A DNA stretch of 64,000 nucleotides from Halorubrum ezzemoulense DSM 17463 (GCF_002114285.1 NZ_NEDJ01000010.1:1-64000); one strand, 5' to 3'; shown: positions 7,817 through 16,951, counted from the first letter of the stretch. The notes: generated from the sequence alone by a model not told the origin. Program-made: numbers and translations.

Positions 7817-8560
7817 TCAGTGAACGGTCCGGTCGTCGCTCGTGTCGATCTCTTCTCTCGGGTCCGCGTTGCCGAACTCGGGCGTCGGCCCGTCGCCAGG
7901 CTCCGCCCAGCCGACCGCGTTCCGGAGCACCCGTCGGACGTCCTCGTCGTAGTAGATCGGGTACGTCTCGTGACCGGGCCGGAAGTAGAACACCCGCCCG
8001 TTCCCGCGGCGGTAACAGCAGCCGGAGCGGAACGTCTCGCCGCCCTCGAACCAGGAGGTGAAGACGAGCGTGTCCGGCGCCGGCACGTCGAACCGCTCGC
8101 CGTACATCTCCGTCTCGTCGAGTTCGATCGCCTCGCCGATCCCGTCCGCGATCGGGTGGCTCGGCTCGATCGCCCAGAGCCGTTCGCGCTCGGCGGCCTC
8201 ACGCCACTTCAGCGAGCAGCTGGTCCCCATCAGCCGCCTGAATATCTTCGAGTAGTGGGCGGAGTGGAGGACGAGGAGGCCCATCCCGTCGAGGACGCGC
8301 TCGTGGACGCGGTCGACGACCGCGTCGCGCACCTCGTCGTGAGCGGCGTGGCCCCACCAGACGAGCACGTCGGTGTCGTCCAAGACCGCTTCAGTGAGCC
8401 CGTGCTCCGGTCCCTCATCGAGGGTCGCGGTGCGGACCTCGTGGCCCCCCTCGCGGAGCGCGTCGGCGACGACGGCGTGGATGCCGTCGGGGTACACCTC
8501 GGCGACGGCGTCGCTCTCGCGCTCGTGGCGGTACTCGTTCCAGACCGTGACGCGTGCCAT
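7817..8560 (-). CDS. ThuA-like domain protein
   Basis: 247-residue protein of the trehalose-utilisation (ThuA) family, a class I glutamine-amidotransferase-like fold. Recognisable features are the [20 protein letters not shown] start, [14 protein letters not shown] near residues 60-75, the [16 protein letters not shown] segment near residue 105, and [20 protein letters not shown] near residues 195-215, which is strongly conserved in this family. Biochemical function is uncertain; some members act with sugar dehydrogenases. The ATG at 8560 begins directly at the first strand; an in-frame start at 8665 would add an Arg/Ser-rich leader unlike the family. Confidence 0.82.
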   Translation of the reverse strand: MARVTVWNEYRHERESDAVAEVYPDGIHAVVADALREGGHEVRTATLDEGPEHGLTEAVLDDTDVLVWWGHAAHDEVRDAVVDRVHERVLDGMGLLVLHSAHYSKIFRRLMGTSCSLKWREAAERERLWAIEPSHPIADGIGEAIELDETEMYGERFDVPAPDTLVFTSWFEGGETFRSGCCYRRGNGRVFYFRPGHETYPIYYDEDVRRVLRNAVGWAEPGDGPTPEFGNADPREEIDTSDDRTVH

Positions 8561-8670
8561 GCTCGGGGTCGACGCCGCACCGACTTGAGCGGTCGGCCTC
8601 GCCCTGGCGCGCGGACTCGGCGATAGGCGCCCACCCGAAAGTACTTGCTCCGCGCGCGAGACCACGGAAT

Positions 8671-8886
8671 ATGGCTGGTCCCCGACAGTTGTACCGCCGG
8701 GCCGACGACTGGGCGCGCGGCCTCTCGCGGCTGCGCTACGCCCTCTTCACCGGCGCCGTGGTGACGGCGTCGGTGCTCGCGGTCGGCGTCGCTCTCGGCG
8801 CGTCGACGACGGTTCAGGCGGTCACGATGGGCGTCGTGATGGCCGCGCTCTACTACGCCGGCGACGTGAACGCGGAAGACGGTTGA
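8671..8886 (+). CDS. Small membrane protein, 71 aa
   Basis: Two hydrophobic helices, residues about 24-42 ([19 protein letters not shown]) and 48-63 ([18 protein letters not shown]), after a charged, Arg-rich N-terminus; a hairpin membrane protein is expected. The ATG at 8671 was chosen over an upstream in-frame start because the preceding codons encode an unlikely Ser/Arg-rich segment. Unknown function; divergent from the ThuA-like gene. Confidence 0.6.
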   Translation: MAGPRQLYRRADDWARGLSRLRYALFTGAVVTASVLAVGVALGASTTVQAVTMGVVMAALYYAGDVNAEDG

Positions 8887-8913
8887 GTCCGTGTCGCGGC
8901 CCCGAACGTCGAC

Positions 8914-9300
8914 TCAGGCCGTCGCTTCGACGTCCGCGAGCCGGTCCGCGAGGTACTCAGCGATGGAGACGGCCTCCTCCTCGACGAACCGCGCGACCTC
9001 CTCGCCCTCTGGCGACTCGACGACGACGGTGGGGATAAGCCCGATCTCGTACGCTTCGACGAGTTCGCCCTCCTTCCCGTCCGGGCCCTTCGTCACCGGG
9101 AACGACTCGATGCGGTCGTCCGGGACGCCGGCGGCGGCGAGCGCGGCACCGAACTCGGGGAGCTGTCGCTGGCAGTCGATACACCAGTCGCCGCCCCACA
9201 CTTTGAACACGTAGTCGTCCGCCGCGAGCGCGTCGAGAACCGAGTCGTCGAACGCGTCCGCGTCGAGGTCGTCCGCGGGCGCGAGCGTTTCGAGAGTCAT
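8914..9300 (-). CDS. Thioredoxin-family protein
   Basis: 128-residue protein with the redox motif WGGDWCIDCQRQLPEF near residues 35-50, so the active-site dithiol is C-I-D-C. The cis-Pro region is GLIPTVVVES near residue 90. The intervening EFGAALAAAGVPDDRIE segment matches a shortened thioredoxin fold. Likely a cytoplasmic thiol-disulfide reductase or peroxidase partner. The ATG at 9300 excludes an upstream in-frame Cys/Arg-rich extension. Confidence 0.82.
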   Translation of the reverse strand: MTLETLAPADDLDADAFDDSVLDALAADDYVFKVWGGDWCIDCQRQLPEFGAALAAAGVPDDRIESFPVTKGPDGKEGELVEAYEIGLIPTVVVESPEGEEVARFVEEEAVSIAEYLADRLADVEATA

Positions 9301-9518
9301 GGGGATCGATAGATCACGGAGGCACGTAAACGGCGCGTCGGTGGCAAGAGCACATTCGCTTCGGGTCCGTCGACGACACCTCGTCGAGTTCGCAGACACA
9401 CCTGATTTCTGTCCTCGGCTACAGACCGACTGCTGACACCCCCGAAGCCCCAGCCGCGGGCGACATCGATTGCCGGAGTCCGCGGGGCCTTTGGGTCACG
9501 ACCGCCTCGGTTCGGGTA

Positions 9519-10436
9519 ATGGACGACGACATCCTGTCGACGCTCGGCTCGCCGCTGGTGCGGGTCGACGCGCCCGCGGGGACGACGGTCGCGGCGAAGG
9601 TCGAGTCCCGCAACCCGGGCGGCTCGGCGAAGGACCGCCCCGCGCTGTACATGGTTGAGGCCGCCGAGGAGGCGGGCGAGATCGAGCGGGGCGACCGCAT
9701 CGTCGAGCCCACGTCGGGCAACACCGGCATCGGCCTCGCGATGGTCGGCGCGGCGCGCGACTACGACGTCACCCTCGTGATGCCCGAAGGGAAATCGATC
9801 GAGCGCCGCCGACTCATGCGGGCGTACGGCGCCACCGTCGAGCTCGTCGACGGCGACATCTCCGACGCGAAGGACCGCGCCGACGAGCTGGAGGCGGAGC
9901 CGAACACCGTCCAGCTCCGCCAGTTCGAGAACTCCGCCAACCCCCGCGCGCACTACGAGACGACCGGCCCGGAGATACTCGATCAGGTGGGCGACCGCAC
10001 CGTCGACGCTCTGGTCGCCGGGGTCGGCACCGGCGGGACGATCACCGGGATCGGCCGCCGTCTCCGAGAGGCGTTCCCGGACGTCCGGATCGACGCCGTC
10101 GAGCCCGCGGACAACGCCGTCCTCTCGGGCGAGGAGCCGAGCGCCGACGACTTCCAGGGGATGGGGCCGGGCTTCGTCTCGCCGAACCTCGAGGTGGACC
10201 TGATCGACGAGGTCCACACGGTCGAACTCGGCGACGCCGAGACCGAGTGCCGCAGGCTCGCTCGCGAGGAGGGGATCCTCGTCGGCCAGTCGTCGGGCGC
10301 GTCGAACCTCGCGGCGAAGGTCGTCGCGGCCGAACTGCGCGAGAGCGGCGCGTTCGTCGGCGAGGAACCCCTCGTCGTCACCGTCTTCTGGGACAGCGGC
10401 GAGCGGTACTTGACGGCGGGGACCTTCGACGAGTGA
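9519..10436 (+). CDS. cysM: Cysteine synthase (O-acetylserine sulfhydrylase), PLP enzyme
   Basis: 305-residue fold-type II PLP enzyme that makes cysteine from O-acetylserine (or O-phosphoserine) and sulfide. The PLP lysine lies in NPGGSAKDRPAL near residues 33-44, the substrate loop is EPTSGNTGIGLAM near residue 68, and the phosphate-binding loop is GTGGTITGIG near residue 170. The C-terminus GQSSGASNLAA is family-typical. It is slightly shorter than CysK and closer to CysM-type enzymes, but the exact donor cannot be read from sequence. No sulfur-assimilation genes are adjacent. Confidence 0.9.
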   Translation: MDDDILSTLGSPLVRVDAPAGTTVAAKVESRNPGGSAKDRPALYMVEAAEEAGEIERGDRIVEPTSGNTGIGLAMVGAARDYDVTLVMPEGKSIERRRLMRAYGATVELVDGDISDAKDRADELEAEPNTVQLRQFENSANPRAHYETTGPEILDQVGDRTVDALVAGVGTGGTITGIGRRLREAFPDVRIDAVEPADNAVLSGEEPSADDFQGMGPGFVSPNLEVDLIDEVHTVELGDAETECRRLAREEGILVGQSSGASNLAAKVVAAELRESGAFVGEEPLVVTVFWDSGERYLTAGTFDE

Positions 10437-10491
10437 CCGCGCCGCGGCGGTCGACCCCGGTGTTGATTAGCGTTCGGCGCCCAGATCGGGC

Positions 10492-10899
10492 GTGAACACG
10501 CGCGCCGAATCGGAGACGGAGCCGCCCGACCGCGACCCGGCCGACGGCGGTCCGACGGGGGGCTCGGACCGCCGCTTCGACGGACCGTGGCTCGCCGCGA
10601 TAGCGGTGACCGTCGGAGCGTGGACGGTCCTGTACGCGGTCGACTGGGCGCTGCTGACGCCTGCGACCCCGGTTGGACCGGCCGTCGCCTTCGCGCACAG
10701 CTACCTGCTCGCGCCCCTGGCGACCGCAACGATCCTGCTCGACGCGCTCTCGCTCGCCGAGCGACGCGTCGCCGACCTGGGCGTCTTCAAGTGGATCTAC
10801 GCGCTGGCCGCGCTCCCCGCGCCTCCGGTCGCCGCGCTCTACTACGCGCACCGCGAATGGCTGAAGCCGGACGACACGACGCTTCTCGGGGAGCCCTGA
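10492..10899 (+). CDS. Hypothetical membrane protein, 135 aa
   Basis: A soluble acidic N-terminus of about 30 residues is followed by three hydrophobic segments: WLAAIAVTVGAWTVLYAVDWALL (about 33-55), VAFAHSYLLAPLATATILLDAL (about 65-86) and FKWIYALAALPAPPVAALYYA (about 97-117). It starts with GTG. Its stop overlaps the ATG of the MOSC gene by one base, so the two are co-transcribed. No family recognised. Confidence 0.62.
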   Translation: MNTRAESETEPPDRDPADGGPTGGSDRRFDGPWLAAIAVTVGAWTVLYAVDWALLTPATPVGPAVAFAHSYLLAPLATATILLDALSLAERRVADLGVFKWIYALAALPAPPVAALYYAHREWLKPDDTTLLGEP

Positions 10900-11471
10900 T
10901 GCCGGCGGACCGGCCACCCGAATCGACCAGCGCGGACGCGGCCCCCGGCGCGGTCGCCGGCCTCGTGACGGCCCCCGAGGGCGGCGCCCCGCCGGCCCGT
11001 CGCGAGGCGGTCGAGGTCCGTCCCGACGGCGTGGAGGGGGACCGCTACCGCCGCGGCGACGGCCACTTCCAACTCGACGGCTGCGCGGTCACGCTCGTCG
11101 CCGGGGAGGCGCTGACCGCGGTCCGTGAGGCGACCGGCATCGACGTGCGCGACGGCCGTCACCGTCGCAACGTGGTCGTCGAGGGGTTCGGCGCGGAGAT
11201 GGACTCGCTCCTCGGCGCGACCGTCGCGGTCGGCGACGCGCGCCTCCGGCCGACCCGACGCCGACCCCCGTGCGCACGCGTCGAGGAACTCGCCGGCGAA
11301 GACGGGCTGGCGTCGGCGCTCCGGAACCGCGGCGGCCTCTGCTGTGACGTGGTCGAACCGGGGTCCGTCGCCGTCGGCGATCCGGTGACGGTGCGGGAGG
11401 CCGACCCGCGGACCGCCGGCGCGGCGATCGCCGACCGGTTGCGGGAGCGATCGTCGAGCGGTCACGAGTAG
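10899..11471 (+). CDS. MOSC domain protein
   Basis: 190-residue protein resembling the MOSC (molybdenum cofactor sulfurase C-terminal) domain. Typical points are GLVTAPEGGAPPARREAVEV at the start, GVEGDRYRRGDGHF near residues 43-56, VTLVAGEALTAVRE, the RRNVVVEGF motif near residue 88, and a Cys in RRPPCARVEEL near residue 127 that corresponds to the conserved MOSC Cys. Members carry sulfur or bind molybdenum cofactor, but the substrate here is unknown. Coupled by a one-base TGATG overlap to the upstream membrane protein, which could anchor or partner it. Confidence 0.8.
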   Translation: MPADRPPESTSADAAPGAVAGLVTAPEGGAPPARREAVEVRPDGVEGDRYRRGDGHFQLDGCAVTLVAGEALTAVREATGIDVRDGRHRRNVVVEGFGAEMDSLLGATVAVGDARLRPTRRRPPCARVEELAGEDGLASALRNRGGLCCDVVEPGSVAVGDPVTVREADPRTAGAAIADRLRERSSSGHE

Positions 11472-11574
11472 CGACCCCGCCTCGTCGGGCATCGGACTGC
11501 CGCCGGAGATCGGCTGTGCGTGTGAATTACACCCGCGCTGCGGATTTTATACGCTCGAAGCCGGAGACGACGAC

Positions 11575-12687
11575 ATGTACCGAACCCGTCGCGCGGCGCT
11601 GGCCGGGATCGCGGCGGTCGGCGGGGCGTCCCTCACCGGCTGCCTCGGGGGCCGAGCGACGGACTCCGTCACCGGAGGCGCTGAGGACACGGGTGCCGGA
11701 GCTCCCCCGCCGACCGTCGACGCCGGCTATCACCTCGCGTACGAGGCCGACACCCTCGTCTCCGAGTCGCTCGACGGCGGCGTCGGCAAGGATGGGATCC
11801 CTTCCGTCGACGACCCCGCGTTTCGGCCGATCGCGGAGGCGGATATGGCTGGCAACGAGCCGGTGTTCGGCGTCGTCCGCGGCGGCGAGGCGAAGGCGTA
11901 TCCACGTCGCATCCTCTCGCACCACGAGATCGTCAACGACGAGGTCGGCGGCGAGTCGGTCGCGATCACCTACTGCCCGCTCACCGGGACGGCACAGGGG
12001 TTCCGTCGCGGCGACACGACGTTCGGCGTGTCGGGCCGGCTCGTGAACTCGAACCTGATCATGTACGACCGCGCCACCGACAGCTGGTGGCCGCAGATGC
12101 TCGCCACCGGGGTCGACGGGTCGATGGCCGACGAGACCCTCGACGAGTTCCGCGTCGTGTGGACGACCGCCGGCGAGTGGGCGACGCGACATCCCGACGC
12201 TTCCCTCATGACCGAGGAGACCGGCTACGTCCGCCGCTACGACAGCGACCCGTACGGGAGCTACGCGCCGCTGAGCGGGTACTACGTGCGGGACGGGACC
12301 AGGTTCCCGCCGCTCGCGTCCCCCGAGGACGGCCACGCGAAGTCCGTCGTCATCGGGGCGCGGACCGCGACGGGCGCGGTCGCCTTCGACAAGACCACGC
12401 TGCTCTCGGAGCGAGTGCTGACCGGGACCGTCGGCGAGGGCGGCCCCGCCGTCATCGCCGTCGCCGACCCTGCCCTCTCGACGGGGTACGTCTACCGGAA
12501 CCCCGACGAGGTCGCGGTCGAACCGGACGGCGACGAGTACCGAGTCGACGGTGAGGGCGGGTTCGAGGCTGCGGACCTGCCGCTCGAACGGCTGCTCGTG
12601 TTCGACGCGATTTGGTTCGCCTGGTACGGCTTCTACCCGGACACCGCGTTCGTCGGGGAGCACACGCGGGCGGGCTATGGGGGCTGA
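11575..12687 (+). CDS. DUF3179 Tat lipoprotein
   Basis: 370-residue exported lipoprotein. The N-terminus has the twin-arginine motif TRRAALAG and the lipobox LTGC near residues 19-22, so it should be anchored outside the membrane. The mature part is DUF3179: KDGIPSVDDPAFRPI near residue 70, the AYPRRILSHHEIVND stretch, AITYCPLTGTAQGF near residue 131 with its conserved Cys, and SWWPQMLATGVDGSM. The biochemical role of DUF3179 is not known; the invariant Cys and His suggest a metal or cofactor site (inference). A TATA box (gattttatacgc, 11541-11552) sits 23-34 bp before the ATG. It overlaps the next gene by 11 bp. Confidence 0.88.
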   Translation: MYRTRRAALAGIAAVGGASLTGCLGGRATDSVTGGAEDTGAGAPPPTVDAGYHLAYEADTLVSESLDGGVGKDGIPSVDDPAFRPIAEADMAGNEPVFGVVRGGEAKAYPRRILSHHEIVNDEVGGESVAITYCPLTGTAQGFRRGDTTFGVSGRLVNSNLIMYDRATDSWWPQMLATGVDGSMADETLDEFRVVWTTAGEWATRHPDASLMTEETGYVRRYDSDPYGSYAPLSGYYVRDGTRFPPLASPEDGHAKSVVIGARTATGAVAFDKTTLLSERVLTGTVGEGGPAVIAVADPALSTGYVYRNPDEVAVEPDGDEYRVDGEGGFEAADLPLERLLVFDAIWFAWYGFYPDTAFVGEHTRAGYGG

Positions 12688-13312
12688 GACCGCCGCGCCG
12701 GCCGCGTCGCCGCGCGCGTGGCTCGCCGGACTCGTCCGCCGGACGGTGTTCGCCGTCCGCGCCGCCCTCGGTCGGCGCGACGGCCGGGCGACCGCGGGTG
12801 CCGTCACCGGCGCCTATCTCGTTGCCTACCACCTCGGACTCGGCCACCTCGGTCTGCGCGCCGGCGCGGTCGAGTCGGCCGGGACGCCGCGGTTCGACCT
12901 CGTCGTCGCCGCCGACCCGGTCGCGCTCGCGACCCGGCGCGTCGCGCCGTTCCAGTACGAGCCCGTGGCGCTGCTCTCCGCGGGACCGGTCGAGTACCTC
13001 TTCGCTCCCGTCAACGCCGCCCTCGGGCTCGCGCTCGCGGTGCTCGTCGGCGTCACGCTCGCCGTCTCGGTCGTTGCGTGGCGCGGCCCCTCGGCCTGTC
13101 GGATCGGCGCCGGCGCGGGGGCCGCCGCGGGCCTTCCGGGGATCCTCTCCGGGGTCGCCTGCTGCGGCCCCGCGTTCCTGGCGGTGATCGGCCTTCAGGC
13201 CTCGGCGGGACTGCTCGCCGCGTTCCGGTGGTTCATGCCGGCGTCCGTGGCCGGGCTCCTCCTCACGCTCCTGTGGGTCGGGAGCCGGGTCGACCCGGGG
13301 GCCGTGGGCTGA
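12677..13312 (+). CDS. Membrane protein with Cys-Cys-Gly-Pro motif, 211 aa
   Basis: Integral membrane protein of unknown family with about five hydrophobic segments: around residues 40-58, 110-140 (LGLALAVLVGVTLAVSVVAW), 150-160, 164-178 and 190-205. The motif SGVACCGPAFLAVIG sits in or near a transmembrane helix close to residue 160, like the vicinal Cys pairs of heavy-metal or thiol-disulfide membrane proteins. It overlaps the DUF3179 lipoprotein by 11 bp, so the two are translationally coupled and probably work together. I know no described function for this pair. The ATG at 12677 is the first start that avoids an Arg/Ser-rich extension. Confidence 0.7.
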   Translation: MGAETAAPAASPRAWLAGLVRRTVFAVRAALGRRDGRATAGAVTGAYLVAYHLGLGHLGLRAGAVESAGTPRFDLVVAADPVALATRRVAPFQYEPVALLSAGPVEYLFAPVNAALGLALAVLVGVTLAVSVVAWRGPSACRIGAGAGAAAGLPGILSGVACCGPAFLAVIGLQASAGLLAAFRWFMPASVAGLLLTLLWVGSRVDPGAVG

Positions 13313-13393
13313 CCTCGCCCGACCGGCTCACGGCCTGCTGGAACCGAAAGTGTTGACGGCCGACCGCCCCGATGAGTCGTCCGTGACTGTCGG

Positions 13394-14611
13394 ATGAACT
13401 GGCGGTACCGCCACACGGTGTTGACGCTGTGTATGCTGGCGTTCTTCGTGACGTACTTCGCGCGGCTGGCGATCAGTCCAGTCGTCCCCCTCATCATCGA
13501 CGACTTCGGTGTCTCGAACACGGCGGTCGGGGTGGCGCTCTCGGGGATGTGGTTCGCCTACGGCCTCTCGCAGTTCCCGAGCGGGATCCTCGCAGACCGG
13601 TTCGGCGAGCGTCGGGTGATCCTCGTCGCCGTCGGCGGCACGACCGCGATGAGCCTCGCGCTCGCCGTCGTACCGGTCTTCCCCGCGTTCGTGCTGGCGG
13701 CGGTGCTCCTCGGGCTCGTGGCGGGGCTCCACTACGCGGTGGCGACCACGTTGCTTTCGCGGACGTTCGACGACCTCGGCACCGCGGTCGGGATCCACTC
13801 GCTCGGCGGCCCGCTCGCCGGGCTCGTGGCGCCGGTCGCCGCGACGTGGGTCGGCGTCCGCTACGGCTGGCGGCCCGGGGTCGCGCTGGCCGCGGTCGTC
13901 GGGGTTCCCATCTTCCTCCTGTTCGCGCGGCGGGTCCGGCCGACCGAGCCGCGGCGCCCCGACCAGCCGATGGCGGAGCGGCTCCAGGTCGGCCCGCTGC
14001 TCGAACTGGTCGGGCGCCGTGAGGTGCTCGTCCCGCTCGTCGTCGCCACGCTCGGCACGTACGTCGCGCAGGGCGTCATCTCTTTCCTGCCGACGTTCCT
14101 CGTGGAGCTCCGGGGGTACGACCCCGCGTTCGCCGGCGGCGTCTTCTCGGCGTTCTTCGTCGTCCGCGCCGGCGCGCAGGTCGGGCTCGGCCGGCTCTCC
14201 GACCGGCTGGGCCGCGATGCGAGCATCGCCGCGGCGCTCCTTAGCGGCGCGCTCGGCCTCGGAGGGCTGGTGGCGCTCCCCGACCTCGTCCGGCTGCCGG
14301 TCCCGGTCGGGCTGCCGGCGCTACCGACGGTCGGCGGGCTCGGGATCGTCGTGCTGCTCGCCGGGCTCGGGTCGAGCTTCTTCTCCGCCATCGACCCGCG
14401 ATTCATGGACGCCCTCGGCGACGCGGAACGAGGCGCCGGGTTCGGCCTGATACGGACCGTCTACACGGTGATCGGCTCGGCCGGCTCGGTCGGCGTCGGG
14501 CTCGTCGCGGACCTGTTCGGCTGGGGCGCGTCGTTCGCCGTCCTCGCCGGCATGTCGGGGGTCGCGTTCCTCGTCATCTCCGCGAACGCGCTCGTCGGCG
14601 AGCGGCGGTGA
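13394..14611 (+). CDS. MFS transporter
   Basis: 405-residue major facilitator with about 12 hydrophobic helices. The family loop between helices 2 and 3 is visible as GILADRFGERRVIL near residues 63-76, and the equivalent loop of the second half is GRLSDRLGRDASIAAA near residues 265-280. It follows the DUF3179/membrane pair by about 80 bp and may be read with it, but has its own gap. Substrate cannot be predicted. Confidence 0.88.
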   Translation: MNWRYRHTVLTLCMLAFFVTYFARLAISPVVPLIIDDFGVSNTAVGVALSGMWFAYGLSQFPSGILADRFGERRVILVAVGGTTAMSLALAVVPVFPAFVLAAVLLGLVAGLHYAVATTLLSRTFDDLGTAVGIHSLGGPLAGLVAPVAATWVGVRYGWRPGVALAAVVGVPIFLLFARRVRPTEPRRPDQPMAERLQVGPLLELVGRREVLVPLVVATLGTYVAQGVISFLPTFLVELRGYDPAFAGGVFSAFFVVRAGAQVGLGRLSDRLGRDASIAAALLSGALGLGGLVALPDLVRLPVPVGLPALPTVGGLGIVVLLAGLGSSFFSAIDPRFMDALGDAERGAGFGLIRTVYTVIGSAGSVGVGLVADLFGWGASFAVLAGMSGVAFLVISANALVGERR

Positions 14612-14659
14612 GGGATGGCGCCTCGCCGACGTACTGCCCGTTAGCCGACGTACGGCCGC

Positions 14660-16771
14660 CTAACCGACGTACCGCCGCCTCGTCGTGCGCTCGCCGTCGG
14701 GGGCGTACACGGTGACGACCTCGCCCTCGTCGTCGAGCGCGGGCGCGTCGCGGCCGAGGTAGTGGTCCGTCGCCGTGTCCGCGCCGGCGCCGACGTGAAC
14801 CGTCAGGGTCTCCTCGGGCCCGAGCGTCGCGTCCGGGAGGTCGTCGCGCTGGCCGTCGAGGTCGATGACGTACCCGGTCAGGTCGATCGGCTCCGCCGCG
14901 GCGTTCCGCAGGGTCACCGACTCGTCGAGCGCGTCGCCGGTCGCGTCGCCGGCGTCACCGTTAGCTCCCGCATCGCCGCCGCTCCCCGGGCCCGCGTCGA
15001 CGGCCTCGATCACCAGTCCGTCGGGGTTCGCCTCGGCCGCGAACGCCGTGATGTCCGCCAGCGTGTACCCGTCGGTCGCCGTCGGCTGCGGGAGGCTCGG
15101 CTCCCAGCCGTCGGGCGCGGCGTTGGGGTAGGCGGTCTCGTCAGCCTCGATCAGCCCGATCAGTGTCTCGGCGACGATCCGACTGCCGACCGCGCCGAGT
15201 CGCTCGCCGTCCTGCTGGTAGTCCGCCTCGGCGAGCACGTAGTACCAGAGCGGCGAGTCGGGGTCTGCGCCGCGACCGTGCGCCCGCAGCGTCTCCATGA
15301 TCGCCGATTCGTCGCCGAACGCCTCGTTGCGGATCGGATCGTACCCCATCCGCGCGGCGACGTCCTGTCCGGAGGCCAGGCCGAGCGCCTTCCCGCGCCG
15401 GAGGTTCCGGACGGCGAGCGAGGAGTCCCCGGCGATCGGGAGGTTGAACAACGTCGGCGCGAGGAGGGGCTCGATCTTCCGCGAGGGCTGGTAGTCGCCG
15501 TCGCCGGTGTCGAGCAGCCGCGACCAGTCGACGACGAGGTCGCTCGGGACCGGTCGGCCGCCGCGGAGGTTCCGCCCGTCCCCGGGGCCGGTCGGGAACA
15601 GCGGCACCTCGCCGACCTCGTCGTTGACGTCGAACGCGTGTCGGATCATGCTGTGGCCGAAGCGGTACGCGGCGCCTCCGAACTCGACCGGGATCGCCGG
15701 CGTGCGCCCCGGCGGCACGAAGTGTTGTCGGCCCCGCTCCTCGATGTCGGCCAGGACGTAGCGGTCGCAGATCCGGGGGAGGAAGTCGCGTCGCACGACC
15801 CACTGGTAGTGCCACCTGACGAGTCGCTGCGCGGCTTCAAGGACGGACTCGCCGTCCTCGACGAGCGACGATCCGGGACCGTGGAGGTGGTCGACGACGC
15901 GGTTGTGGAAGTTCACGAAGGCGAGCTCGAGCTGCGAGACGACGACGTTCTCGTCGTTCCGCGGGTCGCCGATCAGCGCGAGCCCCTGCTCGTTCCGCTG
16001 GAGGTCCGTCCCCGGGAGCCCCGAGAGCCCGCCGCCGTCCGCGGCGTCCGGCGCGACCGCGTCGCCGGTGAGAAGCTTTCGCTCGTCCGTCTCGTGGTCG
16101 TAGAGGAACGGCGCCGCCTCCGCGTTCGTCCGGTACAGCGAGTCGAGGTCGAGCGCCGGCGTCCGGAAGTTCCGCAGCGCGGCCGGGTCGTTGCGCCGGT
16201 CGATGTCGGAGGTCGGGTCGAACGTGAGGTCGTGGTCGACGAACTGACCGAAGATGCCGTAGCCGGCCGGCGTCTCGGCGTCCCCGACCGGGTCGTCGGG
16301 CGACTCCATCATCGGCGCCCCCGCCTCGCCGTCGGCGCCGCCGAGCGTCCGGAGTAACTCCGCGTCGCGGTCGTACGGGTCCAGCTCGGGGAACTGCGTG
16401 TGGAACCGGTGGCTCCGGACCGGGCCCGCGGCCGTACACGCGGCCTCGTTCATCCCGCGGTGGTCGCTCCCGCCGTGGAGGGCGACGCTGCGCGCGTTCA
16501 CCGAGAGGTGGAGCGCCGCCTCGCTCCCGTCCGGTCGCCGCCGCCGTCGGACCGGCTCCTCGGTCCCGCCCCGCGCGGGGTTCCGCACGGTGAACGAGAC
16601 CTTGTCGAGGTCGGCGCCGCCGTCCGCTTCGAGGACGAAGTTCCCGTCGTCCTCGGTCATCCAGTGGCCGATGCGGTCGCCGTCCTCCCGTTCGCCGATG
16701 ACTATCCGCCCCGCCAGCGGCCGGGAATCGCTGTCGACGACGCGACATGTTATCTTGTCGGTAGCACCCAT
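14660..16771 (-). CDS. Animal-type haem peroxidase with C-terminal lamin-tail-like domain
   Basis: 703-residue member of the animal haem peroxidase (peroxidase-cyclooxygenase) superfamily. An N-terminal beta-rich region covers residues 1-100. The catalytic region starts near 110; the distal-side motif GQFVDHDLTF places the distal His near 180, and RNEQGLALIGDPRNDEN followed by FVNFHNRVVDHL near 270-310 is family-typical. The proximal His lies in AYRFGHSMIRHAF near 373. The last ~85 residues (SVTLRNAAAEPIDLTGYVI onward) look like a lamin-tail beta-sandwich, joined by a Gly/Asp/Ala linker. No signal peptide is seen. The ATG at 16771 was chosen over an in-frame GTG at 16786 because of the TATA-like element just upstream. 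Confidence 0.88.
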   Translation of the reverse strand: MGATDKITCRVVDSDSRPLAGRIVIGEREDGDRIGHWMTEDDGNFVLEADGGADLDKVSFTVRNPARGGTEEPVRRRRRPDGSEAALHLSVNARSVALHGGSDHRGMNEAACTAAGPVRSHRFHTQFPELDPYDRDAELLRTLGGADGEAGAPMMESPDDPVGDAETPAGYGIFGQFVDHDLTFDPTSDIDRRNDPAALRNFRTPALDLDSLYRTNAEAAPFLYDHETDERKLLTGDAVAPDAADGGGLSGLPGTDLQRNEQGLALIGDPRNDENVVVSQLELAFVNFHNRVVDHLHGPGSSLVEDGESVLEAAQRLVRWHYQWVVRRDFLPRICDRYVLADIEERGRQHFVPPGRTPAIPVEFGGAAYRFGHSMIRHAFDVNDEVGEVPLFPTGPGDGRNLRGGRPVPSDLVVDWSRLLDTGDGDYQPSRKIEPLLAPTLFNLPIAGDSSLAVRNLRRGKALGLASGQDVAARMGYDPIRNEAFGDESAIMETLRAHGRGADPDSPLWYYVLAEADYQQDGERLGAVGSRIVAETLIGLIEADETAYPNAAPDGWEPSLPQPTATDGYTLADITAFAAEANPDGLVIEAVDAGPGSGGDAGANGDAGDATGDALDESVTLRNAAAEPIDLTGYVIDLDGQRDDLPDATLGPEETLTVHVGAGADTATDHYLGRDAPALDDEGEVVTVYAPDGERTTRRRYVG

Positions 16772-16788
16772 GGGTTGATGTGACACAC

Positions 16789-16796
16789 ATAAGTAT
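16789..16796 (-). promoter_or_regulatory. TATA-like element of the haem peroxidase gene
   Basis: Read on the minus strand, atacttat lies about 18-25 bp before the ATG at 16771, preceded by a T-run (16797-16803) that could be part of the BRE. The surrounding 16780-16850 is the most AT-rich stretch of the region, in contrast to the GC-rich neighbours. Confidence 0.45.
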
Positions 16797-16951
16797 CAAA
16801 AAATTATCTAAATGAACTTTCAACTTGTTTCCCGGATTATATTGCTGGCTTCGCTCCCGTCGGTCGGGCGACGCGCGCTTGACGGGCCTCCGCACGCCAG
16901 CCGTTCGCACGCGACCCGAACATTCGAGTCCACCCGAGACGAACTGCCGTC

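Noticed and set aside
12087-12554. A 155-codon Arg-rich frame inside the DUF3179 gene
   Set aside because: More than half Arg/Asp/Gly, a typical out-of-frame product of a GC-rich gene.
14762-16357. A 531-codon plus-strand frame across the peroxidase gene
   Set aside because: It is the antisense of a clear haem peroxidase with both His motifs; the translation is Arg/Val-rich without recognisable features.
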